Shown here: piece by piece, positions 1 through 6,675 of the stretch
Layout of the letters: each line of letters opens with the position of its first letter
How positions within the stretch are numbered: position 1 is the stretch's first letter
NCBI RefSeq assembly: GCF_001571085.1
Contig: NZ_BCTC01000017.1
Span: 1-64,000, forward strand
Length of the DNA: 64,000 nucleotides
Source of the DNA: Azohydromonas lata NBRC 102462
GTDB lineage: Bacteria; Pseudomonadota; Gammaproteobacteria; Burkholderiales; Burkholderiaceae_C
Direction: 5' to 3'
Made by a program: the position numbers and the translations under genes
The notes under the pieces: generated by a model
What the model saw: only the letters and a program-made list of their open reading frames with translations
Databases searched by the model: none
Told to the model about the DNA's origin: nothing

Positions 1-268
1 CTAGGTCAAACAGGGCAGCAGAAAGATCGTTGGGCGTGTAGCAGGGGCGGCCCAGCGTTGCCAGAAAAGCGCTCAGGGCGGCCGGCGTCACCAGGTAGCA
101 GACGCCACCGCTTCCATCGGGCCAGTGGGTGCGCACGCCACACCATTGATTCATGTAGATGGCGCCTGCGGCATCGTGCAACCACGGGAAGCGGCCCATG
201 CCTTCTTGCTGCTTGAGCCACTGCGCCATGCTGGCAGCCAACTTCGGAGCCTGTACGGGGGTGCTCAC
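1..268 (-). CDS. hypothetical protein, cut off by the left edge
   Basis: An open frame starts at a GTG (266-268) and runs without a stop to the window edge, giving about 89 codons. Its start overlaps the TGA of the upstream alpA-like gene as GTGA, and a good Shine-Dalgarno (GGAAGGGG) lies six bases before it, so translation is probably coupled. The visible part begins MSTPVQAPKLAASMAQW and contains two Trp-rich stretches (RFPWLHDAAG and MNQWCGVRTHW). I do not recognise the family. Because it sits directly downstream of alpA in an integrated element it is probably an element gene, but its function cannot be inferred. Confidence 0.6.
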   Translation of the reverse strand, partial: MSTPVQAPKLAASMAQWLKQQEGMGRFPWLHDAAGAIYMNQWCGVRTHWPDGSGGVCYLVTPAALSAFLATLGRPCYTPNDLSAALFDL

Positions 269-645
269 CGGGCGCCCCTTCCTGCAGCAGCTTGGCGATT
301 GGCCTGCGCGGCGCTGCTGGCCTTCTTGGCGCGCTCTTGCTGGCGCTGGTTCACGTCATCCTGCGGCGCTTCGATCTGCTCACGCAGCCACTGGCGCACC
401 TTGCCGGCCGGCCAGCGAGTGCAGCGCGCGCCCATGCGCACCGGCTCGGGGAAGGTGCCGGCCCGCACCCGCTCGAAGATGGCCGTTGACTTCAGGCCCA
501 CCAGCGCGGACACGGCCTTGATGTCCAGCAGCGCCAGCTCTGCCAGGTCGGCAGGCAGGGCGTTGATGAAGGATACCGCCGTGCAAGGCGCGGCAGGCGA
601 AGGGGCAGGCGCTGCGGCCTGCAAGGTGTGAAGCGTGGCGGTCAT
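265..645 (-). CDS. AlpA-family phage/island transcriptional regulator
   Basis: The 126-aa protein carries the AlpA/MerR-like winged-helix core at roughly residues 38-95: LLDIKAVSALVGLKSTAIFE followed by an R-x-G-x-FP-x-P motif (RAGTFPEPVRMG), the WPAGKVRQWL recognition/wing segment and a basic tail. Proteins of this family are known as small DNA-binding regulators of integrase/excision genes in P4-like elements (AlpA of the CP4-57 prophage). An alanine-rich extension of about 35 residues precedes the domain. It overlaps the next gene by a GTGA junction and is preceded by a structured leader, fitting a first gene of an element operon. Confidence 0.85.
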   Translation of the reverse strand: MTATLHTLQAAAPAPSPAAPCTAVSFINALPADLAELALLDIKAVSALVGLKSTAIFERVRAGTFPEPVRMGARCTRWPAGKVRQWLREQIEAPQDDVNQRQQERAKKASSAAQANRQAAAGRGAR

Positions 646-722
646 TTGCGGCCCTTTGTGAAGAAGGCCGCAGGTTCGGGGAGTCGCCCCCTATCGCACC
701 AGACAGACAGGGGATAGATAGG
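646..722 (-). ncRNA. candidate C4/P4-CI-like antisense immunity RNA or structured leader of alpA
   Basis: The 80-90 bases upstream of the alpA-like start can fold on the minus strand into three consecutive stems: CCTATC/GATAGG (plus-strand 690-695 with 717-722), GGGG/CCCC around a five-base loop (678-690), and GCGGCC/GGCCGC (648-653 with 666-671). P1/P4-type elements are known to carry small C4/CI antisense RNAs in this position. The similarity here rests only on position and the stem pattern; no covariance search was possible. It could instead be a simple 5' leader. Confidence 0.3.
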
Positions 723-734
723 ATTTACCGACCA

Positions 735-1484
735 TCAGGCGCGGCGCCGCTGGCGTTGGTTTGTCACTTCCTTGCGCGCTTTGCTCAAATAGGCTTTCAC
801 GGAATTTGGCGCCATTGCCCACGCATTGCCAATTTCGGCGTGTGCCACTTCGGCTTTCAATTTGTATGGGCTGGCGGTCAATTGCTGGAACTGGCGCAGC
901 AGCTCGGCAAGGTGTGCAGGCGTCCACACGTCGCCGGGACTCTTGGCCGGCCGCAATTCAGGCACGGGTGGACTAGAGCCAGCAACGGCCGGCGCTGGCG
1001 CAAGGGTCAGCACTGGCGCAGGCGTGGGCATCAGACCCAGCGTCTGGGCATCACGGGCTGACATGGCAACTTCACTGACTTCAAACATGTCCAGGTCAGA
1101 CGGCTTCTCAGCAATGTCCACCCAAAACTCATGTAACGCGGCAAGGAAGCCATTCCAGCCAACCCAATTGCGAGTTGGCTGGGTATCCCAAAACGAAATT
1201 ACCAGTTGATCCGCCTGACAAAGCCAGCGTGCATCTTCTTCAACAAGGCTTGCCCAATCCCCGGGGCGGAGCTTGTAGAGCTGCAGGGGGCCATGCTCTT
1301 GCAAAACGGCAATTACTCGTTTGGCAGCCGGCTTCAAAGGTATTTCTTTGGCGTTGACGAAATACCGAACCATATCCGCCAGGCGCACTAAAGCCACTCC
1401 GCGCCCGTCCTCGCCTTCAGCCTTCAGCGGCCCCCACTTATCAACGTCATGCGGCGGCATTGCACCGCCGTGCTCTTGTTGCAT
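735..1484 (-). CDS. hypothetical island protein, 249 aa
   Basis: An intact frame with a plausible ribosome site (GAGAAGAGGC, spaced 5-6 bases) before the ATG at 1484. Residues 1-120 form a compact Trp-rich region (RPGDWASLVEEDARWLC, then a second stretch around WVGWNGFLAALHEFW). An Ala/Pro linker follows at about 150-180, then a basic, helical C-terminus (EIGNAWAMAPNSVKAYLSKA) that resembles a helix-turn-helix recognition segment. I do not recognise the family. It is transcribed toward alpA and may be co-expressed with it; a DNA-binding role is only suggested by the C-terminal pattern. Confidence 0.6.
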   Translation of the reverse strand: MQQEHGGAMPPHDVDKWGPLKAEGEDGRGVALVRLADMVRYFVNAKEIPLKPAAKRVIAVLQEHGPLQLYKLRPGDWASLVEEDARWLCQADQLVISFWDTQPTRNWVGWNGFLAALHEFWVDIAEKPSDLDMFEVSEVAMSARDAQTLGLMPTPAPVLTLAPAPAVAGSSPPVPELRPAKSPGDVWTPAHLAELLRQFQQLTASPYKLKAEVAHAEIGNAWAMAPNSVKAYLSKARKEVTNQRQRRRA

Positions 1485-1858
1485 GTTGCGCCTCTTCTCG
1501 CGCCCTTCGTTGAAAGAGCTGCACCAGGCAAGGAAGGGGCTCGCTGTTCGCCATTGGGGATCAGTCGCAGGCTAGGTGCAGCAGCTACTAGTTTGCCGCA
1601 GCGTAAGTAAATGCCTTGGCAACAGTTCACGTACCGGCTGCCCGGTGCTGGCGCTGGTGGCCGGCACCGTGCAGGCCTGCGGCAGCCCACAGGCGCGCAT
1701 GCCCATGGCCCACCGAGGCCAGCGCGGCGCCGTGGTGGCGCTGGCCGCCGGCACAGTGCCCTGCCAGCAGCGCCAGCAGCTCGAAGCCCTGCAACTCGGT
1801 CAGCACCTGGCGCAGCAGCTCACGCACCGTCCGGCACATGAGCGTGGAGCTGTGGCGG

Positions 1859-3177
1859 GTGTGGAACCGTTCCACACCTAGGACGCCAACCGCGAAATAG
1901 CTTGCAGCCCACCCCTCACCAGCCATAGCAGCCCAGGCGCTACTTGCCCTGCCGCTACCGCGTTGGTGGCGTTGCATGGTGCAACACCCTTGGCCGTACA
2001 ACCGAACACGAGGGGTGTTGCCCGGGGCAACACTGGCAAACGAGGTAAGGCGGCCAGCCAGTGGCCTGCAGCCCTGAATCCCGATCTGCCCGAGCGCAGC
2101 AGCTCGCACGGCCTGGCACGCAGGCACAACGCCACGGCAGGGGTGGAACCGTCCACCCCCTACAGCTCCGGCAGCTCACGCACCGCCTAGCCGGCGCTGG
2201 CAGTAAAGGCCGGTGTTGTACCGTACAACACCCCCGCGAGAACGGGCCGGTAGCAAGCTGCGGCGCCAGTGGCTGAGGCCTTGTACCCCACCAAACGCAA
2301 CAGCTCACGCCCCCCTGGCACGCAGGCGCAACGCCGCGGCAGGGGTGGAACCGTTCCACCCCCCTACAGCCCTGGCAGCTCACGCCGGCCGCCGACAAGA
2401 TTGACGGTCTACCGAGACCAGCGCGGCGCCGTGGTGGCGCCAACCGCCGGCGCAGCGTCCCGGCCGACAGCGCCAGCAGCTCGAAGCCGTGCGGCTCGGT
2501 CAGCACTAGGCGCAGCAGCTCACGCACCGCCTGCCGCGTGAGCGCGGCGCTGCGGCAAATGTGGAACCGTTCCACACCCGGGGCGCCTGCAACTCGAAGC
2601 CCTGCAGCCCGGTCAGCACCAGGCGCAGCAGCTCACGCACCGCCGGGCACGCAGGCACAGCGCCGTGGCAGGGGTGGAACCGTTCCACCCCCTACAACTC
2701 CGGCAGCTCACGCACCGCCTGGCCGGCGCTGGCGGCCGGCCACGTCGCCGGCACCGCGTAGGCCTGCGGCAGCCGGCGCAGCGCCCGGCCGGCAGCGCCA
2801 GCAGCTCGAAGCCCTGCAGCTCGGTCAGCACCAGGCGCGGCAGCTCACACACCGCCCGGCCGCCGCTGGCCGTAAGGGCCGGTGTTGTACCGTACAACGC
2901 CACCGCCAGCCCGGGCCGGTGGCAGGCTGCGGCGCCAGCAGCTTGAGCCTTGCACCCCACCAGGCGCAGCAGCTCACGCACCGCCTGCCGCGTGAGCGCG
3001 GCGCTGCGGCAACTGTGGAACCGTTCCACACCCGGAGCGCCTGCAGCTCACGCACCGCCCGGCCGCCGCTGGCAGTAGGGGCCGGCGTTGTACCGTACAA
3101 CACCACTTCCACCGCCAACCCGGGCCGTGCCGTGTGCCGACACAACGGCGAGGCAGGGGGTGAAACCGTTCCACCCC
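1859..3177. repeat. array of interspersed palindromes of two sequence classes
   Basis: Class A has the core GTGGAAC-C-GTTCCAC, centred near 1868, 2352, 2568, 2681 and 3022, with variants at 2149 (one base deleted) and 3167 (GTGAAAC left arm). Class B has the core GTTGTAC-C-GTACAAC, centred at 2222, 2891 and 3094. Related palindromes are GTGTTGCCC-G-GGGCAACAC (2015-2033) and GTTGCA-TGG-TGCAAC (1971-1985). Arms reach 9-10 bp in several copies. The central base is C in every class A and B copy, so all share one orientation. Between them recurs CAGCTCACGCACCG (seven exact copies I can count, near 1816, 2173, 2518, 2630, 2706, 2968, 3046, plus variants). Centre-to-centre distances of about 72-73, 113-131 and 210-216 bp recur. 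On the minus strand one spacer block reads VRELLRxVLTELQGFELLAL in four copies. Confidence 0.85.
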
Positions 3178-3472
3178 TACAACTTCGGCACCTCGCATGC
3201 CGCCAGCCAAGCGCAGCCCAACGAGGCCAGAGCGGCTTACCTGCAAGCTCAGTGCAGACGCCTGCACCGTCAGGAGCGGCCACACCAAGCGCGCGCAACG
3301 CTGCGGCGCGGGGTGAATCTTTCGCGCGGCTTTGGCAGGGAGTGATGCGAGCACCAGGCACACAGGCCCGCCTAGCCTGCTCATGGCTGGCCGTTCGTGG
3401 GCGTATGCAGCTTGCGCCTCACCGTGGGCCGCAAAGCGACAGAGGGCCCTAAAAGGCTTCAACCCCCCCACC

Positions 3473-3542
3473 CCAAAAACTCGCGCGCATAAAAATCCGA
3501 TGAACCGATCGGTCCTGGAACTCGATTACACAAAGTTTTTGG
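3473..3542. repeat. AT-rich dyad with nested palindrome
   Basis: A perfect 9-bp inverted repeat CCAAAAACT (3473-3481) and AGTTTTTGG (3534-3542) encloses 52 bases. Inside is the 10-bp palindrome ACCGATCGGT (3504-3513) in a locally AT-rich stretch, and runs of C flank both ends. It lies between the palindrome array and the iterons. It could be an operator, a promoter region or the melting region of an origin; the sequence alone does not decide. Confidence 0.5.
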
Positions 3543-3707
3543 CCCCCCCTACCCCCGGTCGGCCGCGTGTCCACCCCCACGGGCAGCAGCTCGCACACCA
3601 TCAAGGCACCGGCCATGCGCCGGCCTACAGCCTCTGGTGCGCCACCCCACCACCTAGGAGAAGACAGAAGAGAAGAGGAAGAGTCCTTCCCCTTCCCTTC
3701 CTTCCTT

Positions 3708-3833
3708 TGTCCCCGCTGTCCCCGCCGTGTCCCCGCTCTGTCCCCGCCGCTTTTCCACCCTGCCGGACCCACTCAGCGCCTTACAGATCAAGCACTTAGC
3801 CCACGCTTGCCGGCTTGTCCCCGCTGTCCCCGC
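3708..3833. repeat. six iterons TGTCCCCGC in two clusters
   Basis: Exact copies of the 9-mer TGTCCCCGC lie at 3708-3716, 3717-3725, 3728-3736 and 3739-3747, with two more at 3816-3824 and 3825-3833. All are in the same orientation; on the minus strand they read GCGGGGACA. Short same-strand direct repeats of this kind are typical of initiator- or primase-binding sites in plasmids and P4-like satellites (P4 uses short iterons at ori and crr). The role here is inferred from the pattern and location only. Confidence 0.6.
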
Positions 3834-4082
3834 TCACAAATGCCGCTGCACCGAGTCGTTTTGCCTTCTGGTGCCGCCTTCCGCAGCCCTTTCAAGCCGT
3901 TTTCCCGCGCGAAGAGTGGCCCCGCTCGCCGCCCCCCGGCGGCACACGGCAGCACCCGGCCCCGGGCCGATGGCGCCTACGGCCACACCGAGGCAGCCGG
4001 CGCGGTGCCGGCCAAGTCGAAAGCAGGAAAGACAACACCCGGCAGTGCCGGGCGTGGAAGTGATGGACGAAGCGTCAGCCCT

Positions 4083-5393
4083 TCAGGCTGCCGCGCTTCG
4101 CAAGGGCCGCACATCGGCTCCGGCCCGCAGCCTGTCCAGGTAGTCGGCCCACGCCTGCATCATCTGCCGGCGCTGCTCTACGAACTCGGTGCGGTTGTAG
4201 GCCCGGCCCAGCGTGTCCTTCACGCTGTGGGCCAACTGCGCCTCAATGACGGCATCGGGCACACCCAGCCGCTCGGCCAGCATCGTGCGCGCCATGGCCC
4301 GGAAGCCGTGGCCTGTCATCTCGTCCTTGGGGAAGCCCATGCGCCGCAGCGCCGACAGCACCGCGTTTTCGCTCATGGGGCGCTGCGCGGTGCGCAGGCT
4401 GGGGAAGACGTAGGCACTGCGGCCCGCGGTCAGCGGCTGCAGCTCCCGCAGGATCGCCACCGCCTGGCGGCTCAGGGGCACCAGGTGGGCAGGCCCTGAA
4501 ACCTTCTCCTGTACGGTGCGCTTCATGCGCTCGCCCGGGATGGTCCACATCCCCGCCTCAAGGTCGAATTCCGCCCACTCGGCTTGCCGCAACTCGCCCG
4601 GCCGCAGGAACACCAGCGGCGCCAGCGCCAACGCGGCCCGCGTCACCGGGTGGCCTTGGTAGTCGGCCACCGCCCGCAGCAGCGCGCCCACGCGCAGCGG
4701 GTCCGTGATGGCCGCGTGGTGCTTGACCACCACCGGGCGCAGGGCGTCCCGCAGGTCGGCCGCCGGGTTGCGCTCGCACGCCCCGGTGGCGATGCCGTAC
4801 CGGAACACCTGCCCGCATGCCTGCTTGACGCGGTGCGCCGTCTCGATGGCGCCCCGGGCTTCCACCCGGCGCAGGCACTCCAGCAGCATCGGCGCCGTGA
4901 TGCCGGCCAGCGGCAGCCGGCCCAGCCAAGGAAAGATGTCTTGCTCCAGGCGTATGCGGGTGCGCTCGGAGTGCCCGGCACTCACCCGGCCGGCGTGGAC
5001 CGTGCCCAGCCACTCGCGGGCCACGGCCTCGAAGCTGCCCGCGGCAGGCAGTCCCGCCGCCTCGCGCCTGGCGTCGAGCTGCTGGCGCTGCTGCTCCGCC
5101 TTGTCGGCTTTGCAGGCCTCGCTGGGGTTGATGCCGTCCGCGATCTGGCGCCGGGCTTCGTCCCGCCGGCCGCGCGCCTGCTGCAGCGTTACTTCCGGGT
5201 ACGTGCCCACGCTCAACAGCCCTTCCCGGCCGGCGATCCAGTAGCGCAGCCGCCACCAGCCCTTCCCGTTGGTTTGCACGTGCAGGGACAGCCCGCCGCC
5301 GTCCTGCAGCGGCTTGGGCTTGGTGCCTGTGTCGGCCGCCGTCTTGATTGCCGCCTTGATCGCCCTGTCCGTCAGGGTGTTGATTGCCGCCAT
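4083..5393 (-). CDS. P4-type tyrosine site-specific integrase
   Basis: The 436-aa protein matches P4-family integrases in length and layout. It has an N-terminal DUF4102-type arm-binding domain (about 5-95, with KPLQDGGGLSLHVQ and SVGTYPEVTLQQAR), a SAM-like core-binding domain (about 110-210) and a C-terminal catalytic domain. Catalytic residues are visible: Arg in FLRPGELRQAEW, His-x-x-Arg in GHGFRAMARTM, the second His in LAHSVKD and the nucleophile Tyr in GRAYNRTEF. It strand-exchanges DNA for integration and excision. It lies 215 bp from the 3' end of ssrA and points away from it, the standard arrangement for elements that use tmRNA as their attachment site. Confidence 0.95.
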   Translation of the reverse strand: MAAINTLTDRAIKAAIKTAADTGTKPKPLQDGGGLSLHVQTNGKGWWRLRYWIAGREGLLSVGTYPEVTLQQARGRRDEARRQIADGINPSEACKADKAEQQRQQLDARREAAGLPAAGSFEAVAREWLGTVHAGRVSAGHSERTRIRLEQDIFPWLGRLPLAGITAPMLLECLRRVEARGAIETAHRVKQACGQVFRYGIATGACERNPAADLRDALRPVVVKHHAAITDPLRVGALLRAVADYQGHPVTRAALALAPLVFLRPGELRQAEWAEFDLEAGMWTIPGERMKRTVQEKVSGPAHLVPLSRQAVAILRELQPLTAGRSAYVFPSLRTAQRPMSENAVLSALRRMGFPKDEMTGHGFRAMARTMLAERLGVPDAVIEAQLAHSVKDTLGRAYNRTEFVEQRRQMMQAWADYLDRLRAGADVRPLRSAAA

Positions 5394-5431
5394 GGTGAAG
5401 CGCCCTTTCAGCCGCCGCGCTGGTGCCGGGG

Positions 5432-5525
5432 CTACCGGATAGGTCCGAGGCCTGTTATCCGGTCCCCCCGGAGTTATCCGGAAAGTTATACGGGCGATTG
5501 TCCGGCTTCAGGCGGTCTTATACGG
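5432..5525. repeat. TTATMCGG repeats, candidate integrase arm sites
   Basis: The octamer TTATCCGG occurs at 5455-5462 and 5474-5481 and TTATACGG at 5486-5493 and 5518-5525. Weaker relatives are CTACCGGA (5432-5439), TTGTCCGG (5498-5505) and TTAGCCGG (5592-5599). All have the same orientation, in the short gap between the integrase start and the tmRNA 3' end. Arm-type binding sites of P4-like integrases and their excisionases usually lie exactly here. The assignment is an inference from position and repetition. Confidence 0.5.
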
Positions 5526-5540
5526 AGTCATGCGGACATG

Positions 5541-5572
5541 AAAAAAGCCCTAGAGCGTTGATTCTCTAGGGC
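5541..5572 (-). terminator. rho-independent terminator downstream of ssrA
   Basis: A perfect 9-bp stem, GCCCTAGAG (5547-5555) with CTCTAGGGC (5564-5572), has an eight-base loop. On the minus strand a run of six T follows, so it terminates transcription coming out of tmRNA. A shorter T run on the other strand could give weak bidirectional activity. It lies inside the presumed element end, so the element may supply the tmRNA terminator. Confidence 0.8.
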
Positions 5573-5608
5573 TTTTCGGTCTTTTGCGGCCTTAGCCGGA
5601 CCTATGAA

Positions 5609-5640
5609 TGGTGGAGCCGGGGGGAATTGAACCCCCGTCC
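5609..5640. other. presumed att site of the island in the tmRNA 3' end
   Basis: The last ~30 bases of ssrA (T-arm and acceptor with CCA) are the known target of P4-type integrases that lie directly downstream. The second, direct-repeat copy should lie beyond the left edge; I find no second copy of the T-arm sequence within 1-5608, so the element extends past the window and the core boundaries cannot be set. Confidence 0.5.
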
Positions 5641-5968
5641 GCAAGCCATCACCGGACAGTTCTACATGCTTAGCTGACTGATTTGAGTCTCGCCCCGCAG
5701 GTCGCGCAGCAGCACGCTACCTGCGAAGCCAGTCACTTGATCTCGCTACCGACCGAGTGACCCGGTCAGCAACCAGCCGATGTGAATGACCTCTCAGCCC
5801 TTGCGGGCCCGGCCCATCGGCCTGCCGTTGAGAGGCTCACCGGTGTTAAGCGGCGAGAGCGAAACGTTCGTCGTTCGCAGTTACTTTGTTCCAGTGGATT
5901 TACGAGCGAACTGGTGCTCGGCATGCCCTGCGCCGGATCCGCACCCACGTCGAAACCGGGTCGGCCCC
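5609..5968 (-). ncRNA. ssrA: tmRNA (transfer-messenger RNA)
   Basis: One-piece tmRNA of 360 nt read from 5968 to 5609. The 5' end begins GGGGCCGACCCGG, then TTCGACG, typical of tmRNA acceptor and D-loop regions. The 3' end has a T-arm ending GGCTCCACCA with CCA encoded. The tag frame in the first third encodes ANDERFALAA followed by TAA; the Ala-Ala end is the usual ClpXP degron. tmRNA with SmpB rescues stalled ribosomes. Its 3' end is evidently the integration site of the adjacent element and is preserved intact. Confidence 0.97.
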
Positions 5969-5986
5969 TTTGCACAGAAGTCCACT

Positions 5987-6013
5987 AGTTTAAGGCATTC
6001 CCAACCACTTCAA
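5987..6013 (-). promoter_or_regulatory. candidate ssrA promoter inside the gph 3' end
   Basis: On the minus strand TTGAAG (6008-6013) and TAAACT (5987-5992) are separated by 15 bases and sit 19 bases before the mature tmRNA 5' end. The -10 overlaps the gph stop codon. The spacing is shorter than ideal, so this is tentative. Confidence 0.35.
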
Positions 6014-6655
6014 GAGGACCAGGGGATTTTCAATCACGGCGTCCGCGCCCCACTCGTGCACGGGCTCGCCCTCGCCCAGGTAGCCCCAGGCGGCCGCCAG
6101 CGTGGCCATGCCGGCGGCACGGCCGGCCTGCACATCGCGCAGGTCGTCGCCCACGTACACGCATTCCTGCGGCGCCACGCCCGCGCGGCGCGCGGCCTCC
6201 AGCAGCGGCTCCGGGTGCGGCTTGGCATGTGCCGTGGTGTCGCCGCAGATGAGGGCGGCTGCGCGCTCATGCAAGCCCAGCCCGCGCACCACCGGCTCGG
6301 CAAAGCGCGCGTGCTTGTTGGTGACGATGCCCCAGGGCAGCGCCGCGCGCTCCAGCGCCTGCAGCACGGCCACCATCTCGGCAAAGACGGCCGTGCGCAG
6401 CAGCAGGCCGTCTTCGTAGCGCTGCAGGAACTCGTCGCGCAGCGCCTCGAAGCCTTCCTGCCCCGGCGCCACGCCGAAGGCCGCGCCCACCATGCCCCGA
6501 GCGCCTGAGCCCACCATGGGGCGCAGCCGCTCGTAGGGCAACTCGGCCAGGTCGCGCGCCACGCGCATGGCGTTGGCGGCACCGGCCAGGTCTGGGGCGC
6601 TGTCTATGAGCGTGCCGTCCAGGTCGAAGAGCACGCAACGGATGGAAGCAGTCAT
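5990..6655 (-). CDS. gph: phosphoglycolate phosphatase
   Basis: HAD-superfamily phosphatase of 221 aa. Motif I is FDLDGTLIDSAPDLA near the N-terminus, motif II is IVTNKHARFAEPV, and the KPHPEPLL plus VGDDLRDVQAGRAAGM segments supply motifs III and IV. It removes phosphate from 2-phosphoglycolate formed during DNA repair. The ATG at 6655 was chosen because it places motif I at the usual distance; a longer frame upstream has no support. It lies 20 bp downstream of ubiG on the same strand, a common Burkholderiales pair, and its stop is 22 bp from the tmRNA 5' end. Confidence 0.9.
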   Translation of the reverse strand: MTASIRCVLFDLDGTLIDSAPDLAGAANAMRVARDLAELPYERLRPMVGSGARGMVGAAFGVAPGQEGFEALRDEFLQRYEDGLLLRTAVFAEMVAVLQALERAALPWGIVTNKHARFAEPVVRGLGLHERAAALICGDTTAHAKPHPEPLLEAARRAGVAPQECVYVGDDLRDVQAGRAAGMATLAAAWGYLGEGEPVHEWGADAVIENPLVLLKWLGMP

Positions 6656-6675
6656 GGGCAGAACAGCGGCCACGC

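Larger units (their letters stand above)
1485..4082. other. 2.6 kb gene-free repeat region of the island
   Basis: No convincing gene is present between the 249-aa protein and the integrase. Open frames on both strands are low-complexity Arg/Ala/Pro translations of the repeats or break at repeat boundaries, and none has a good start context or recognisable domain. From left to right the stretch holds the palindrome array (1859-3177), an AT-rich dyad (3473-3542), a purine-to-pyrimidine strand switch (about 3655-3708), the TGTCCCCGC iterons (3708-3833) and about 240 bp of GC-rich sequence before the integrase stop. Confidence 0.7.

Noticed and set aside
1859-3177. Chromosomal parS-like centromere sites
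   Set aside because: The arms resemble parS halves but in reversed order: parS reads TGTTCCAC-GTGGAACA, whereas these read GTGGAAC-C-GTTCCAC. They are not parS.
1859-3177. CRISPR array
   Set aside because: Palindromes vary in length and class, spacing is irregular (72-216 bp) and spacers are themselves repeated. No cas genes are present.
1859-3177. Integron attC cassette array
   Set aside because: The palindromes lack the GTTRRRY/RYYYAAC core organisation, the intervening blocks hold no intact cassettes, and no integron integrase is visible.
2538-3452. 304-codon plus-strand open frame across the palindrome array
   Set aside because: The translation is low-complexity Ala/Arg/Pro repeats generated by the DNA repeats, without a ribosome site or domain.
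3567-4499. 310-codon open frame over the iterons and the integrase 3' end
   Set aside because: Half of it is antisense to the integrase and the rest is low-complexity; composition alone explains it.
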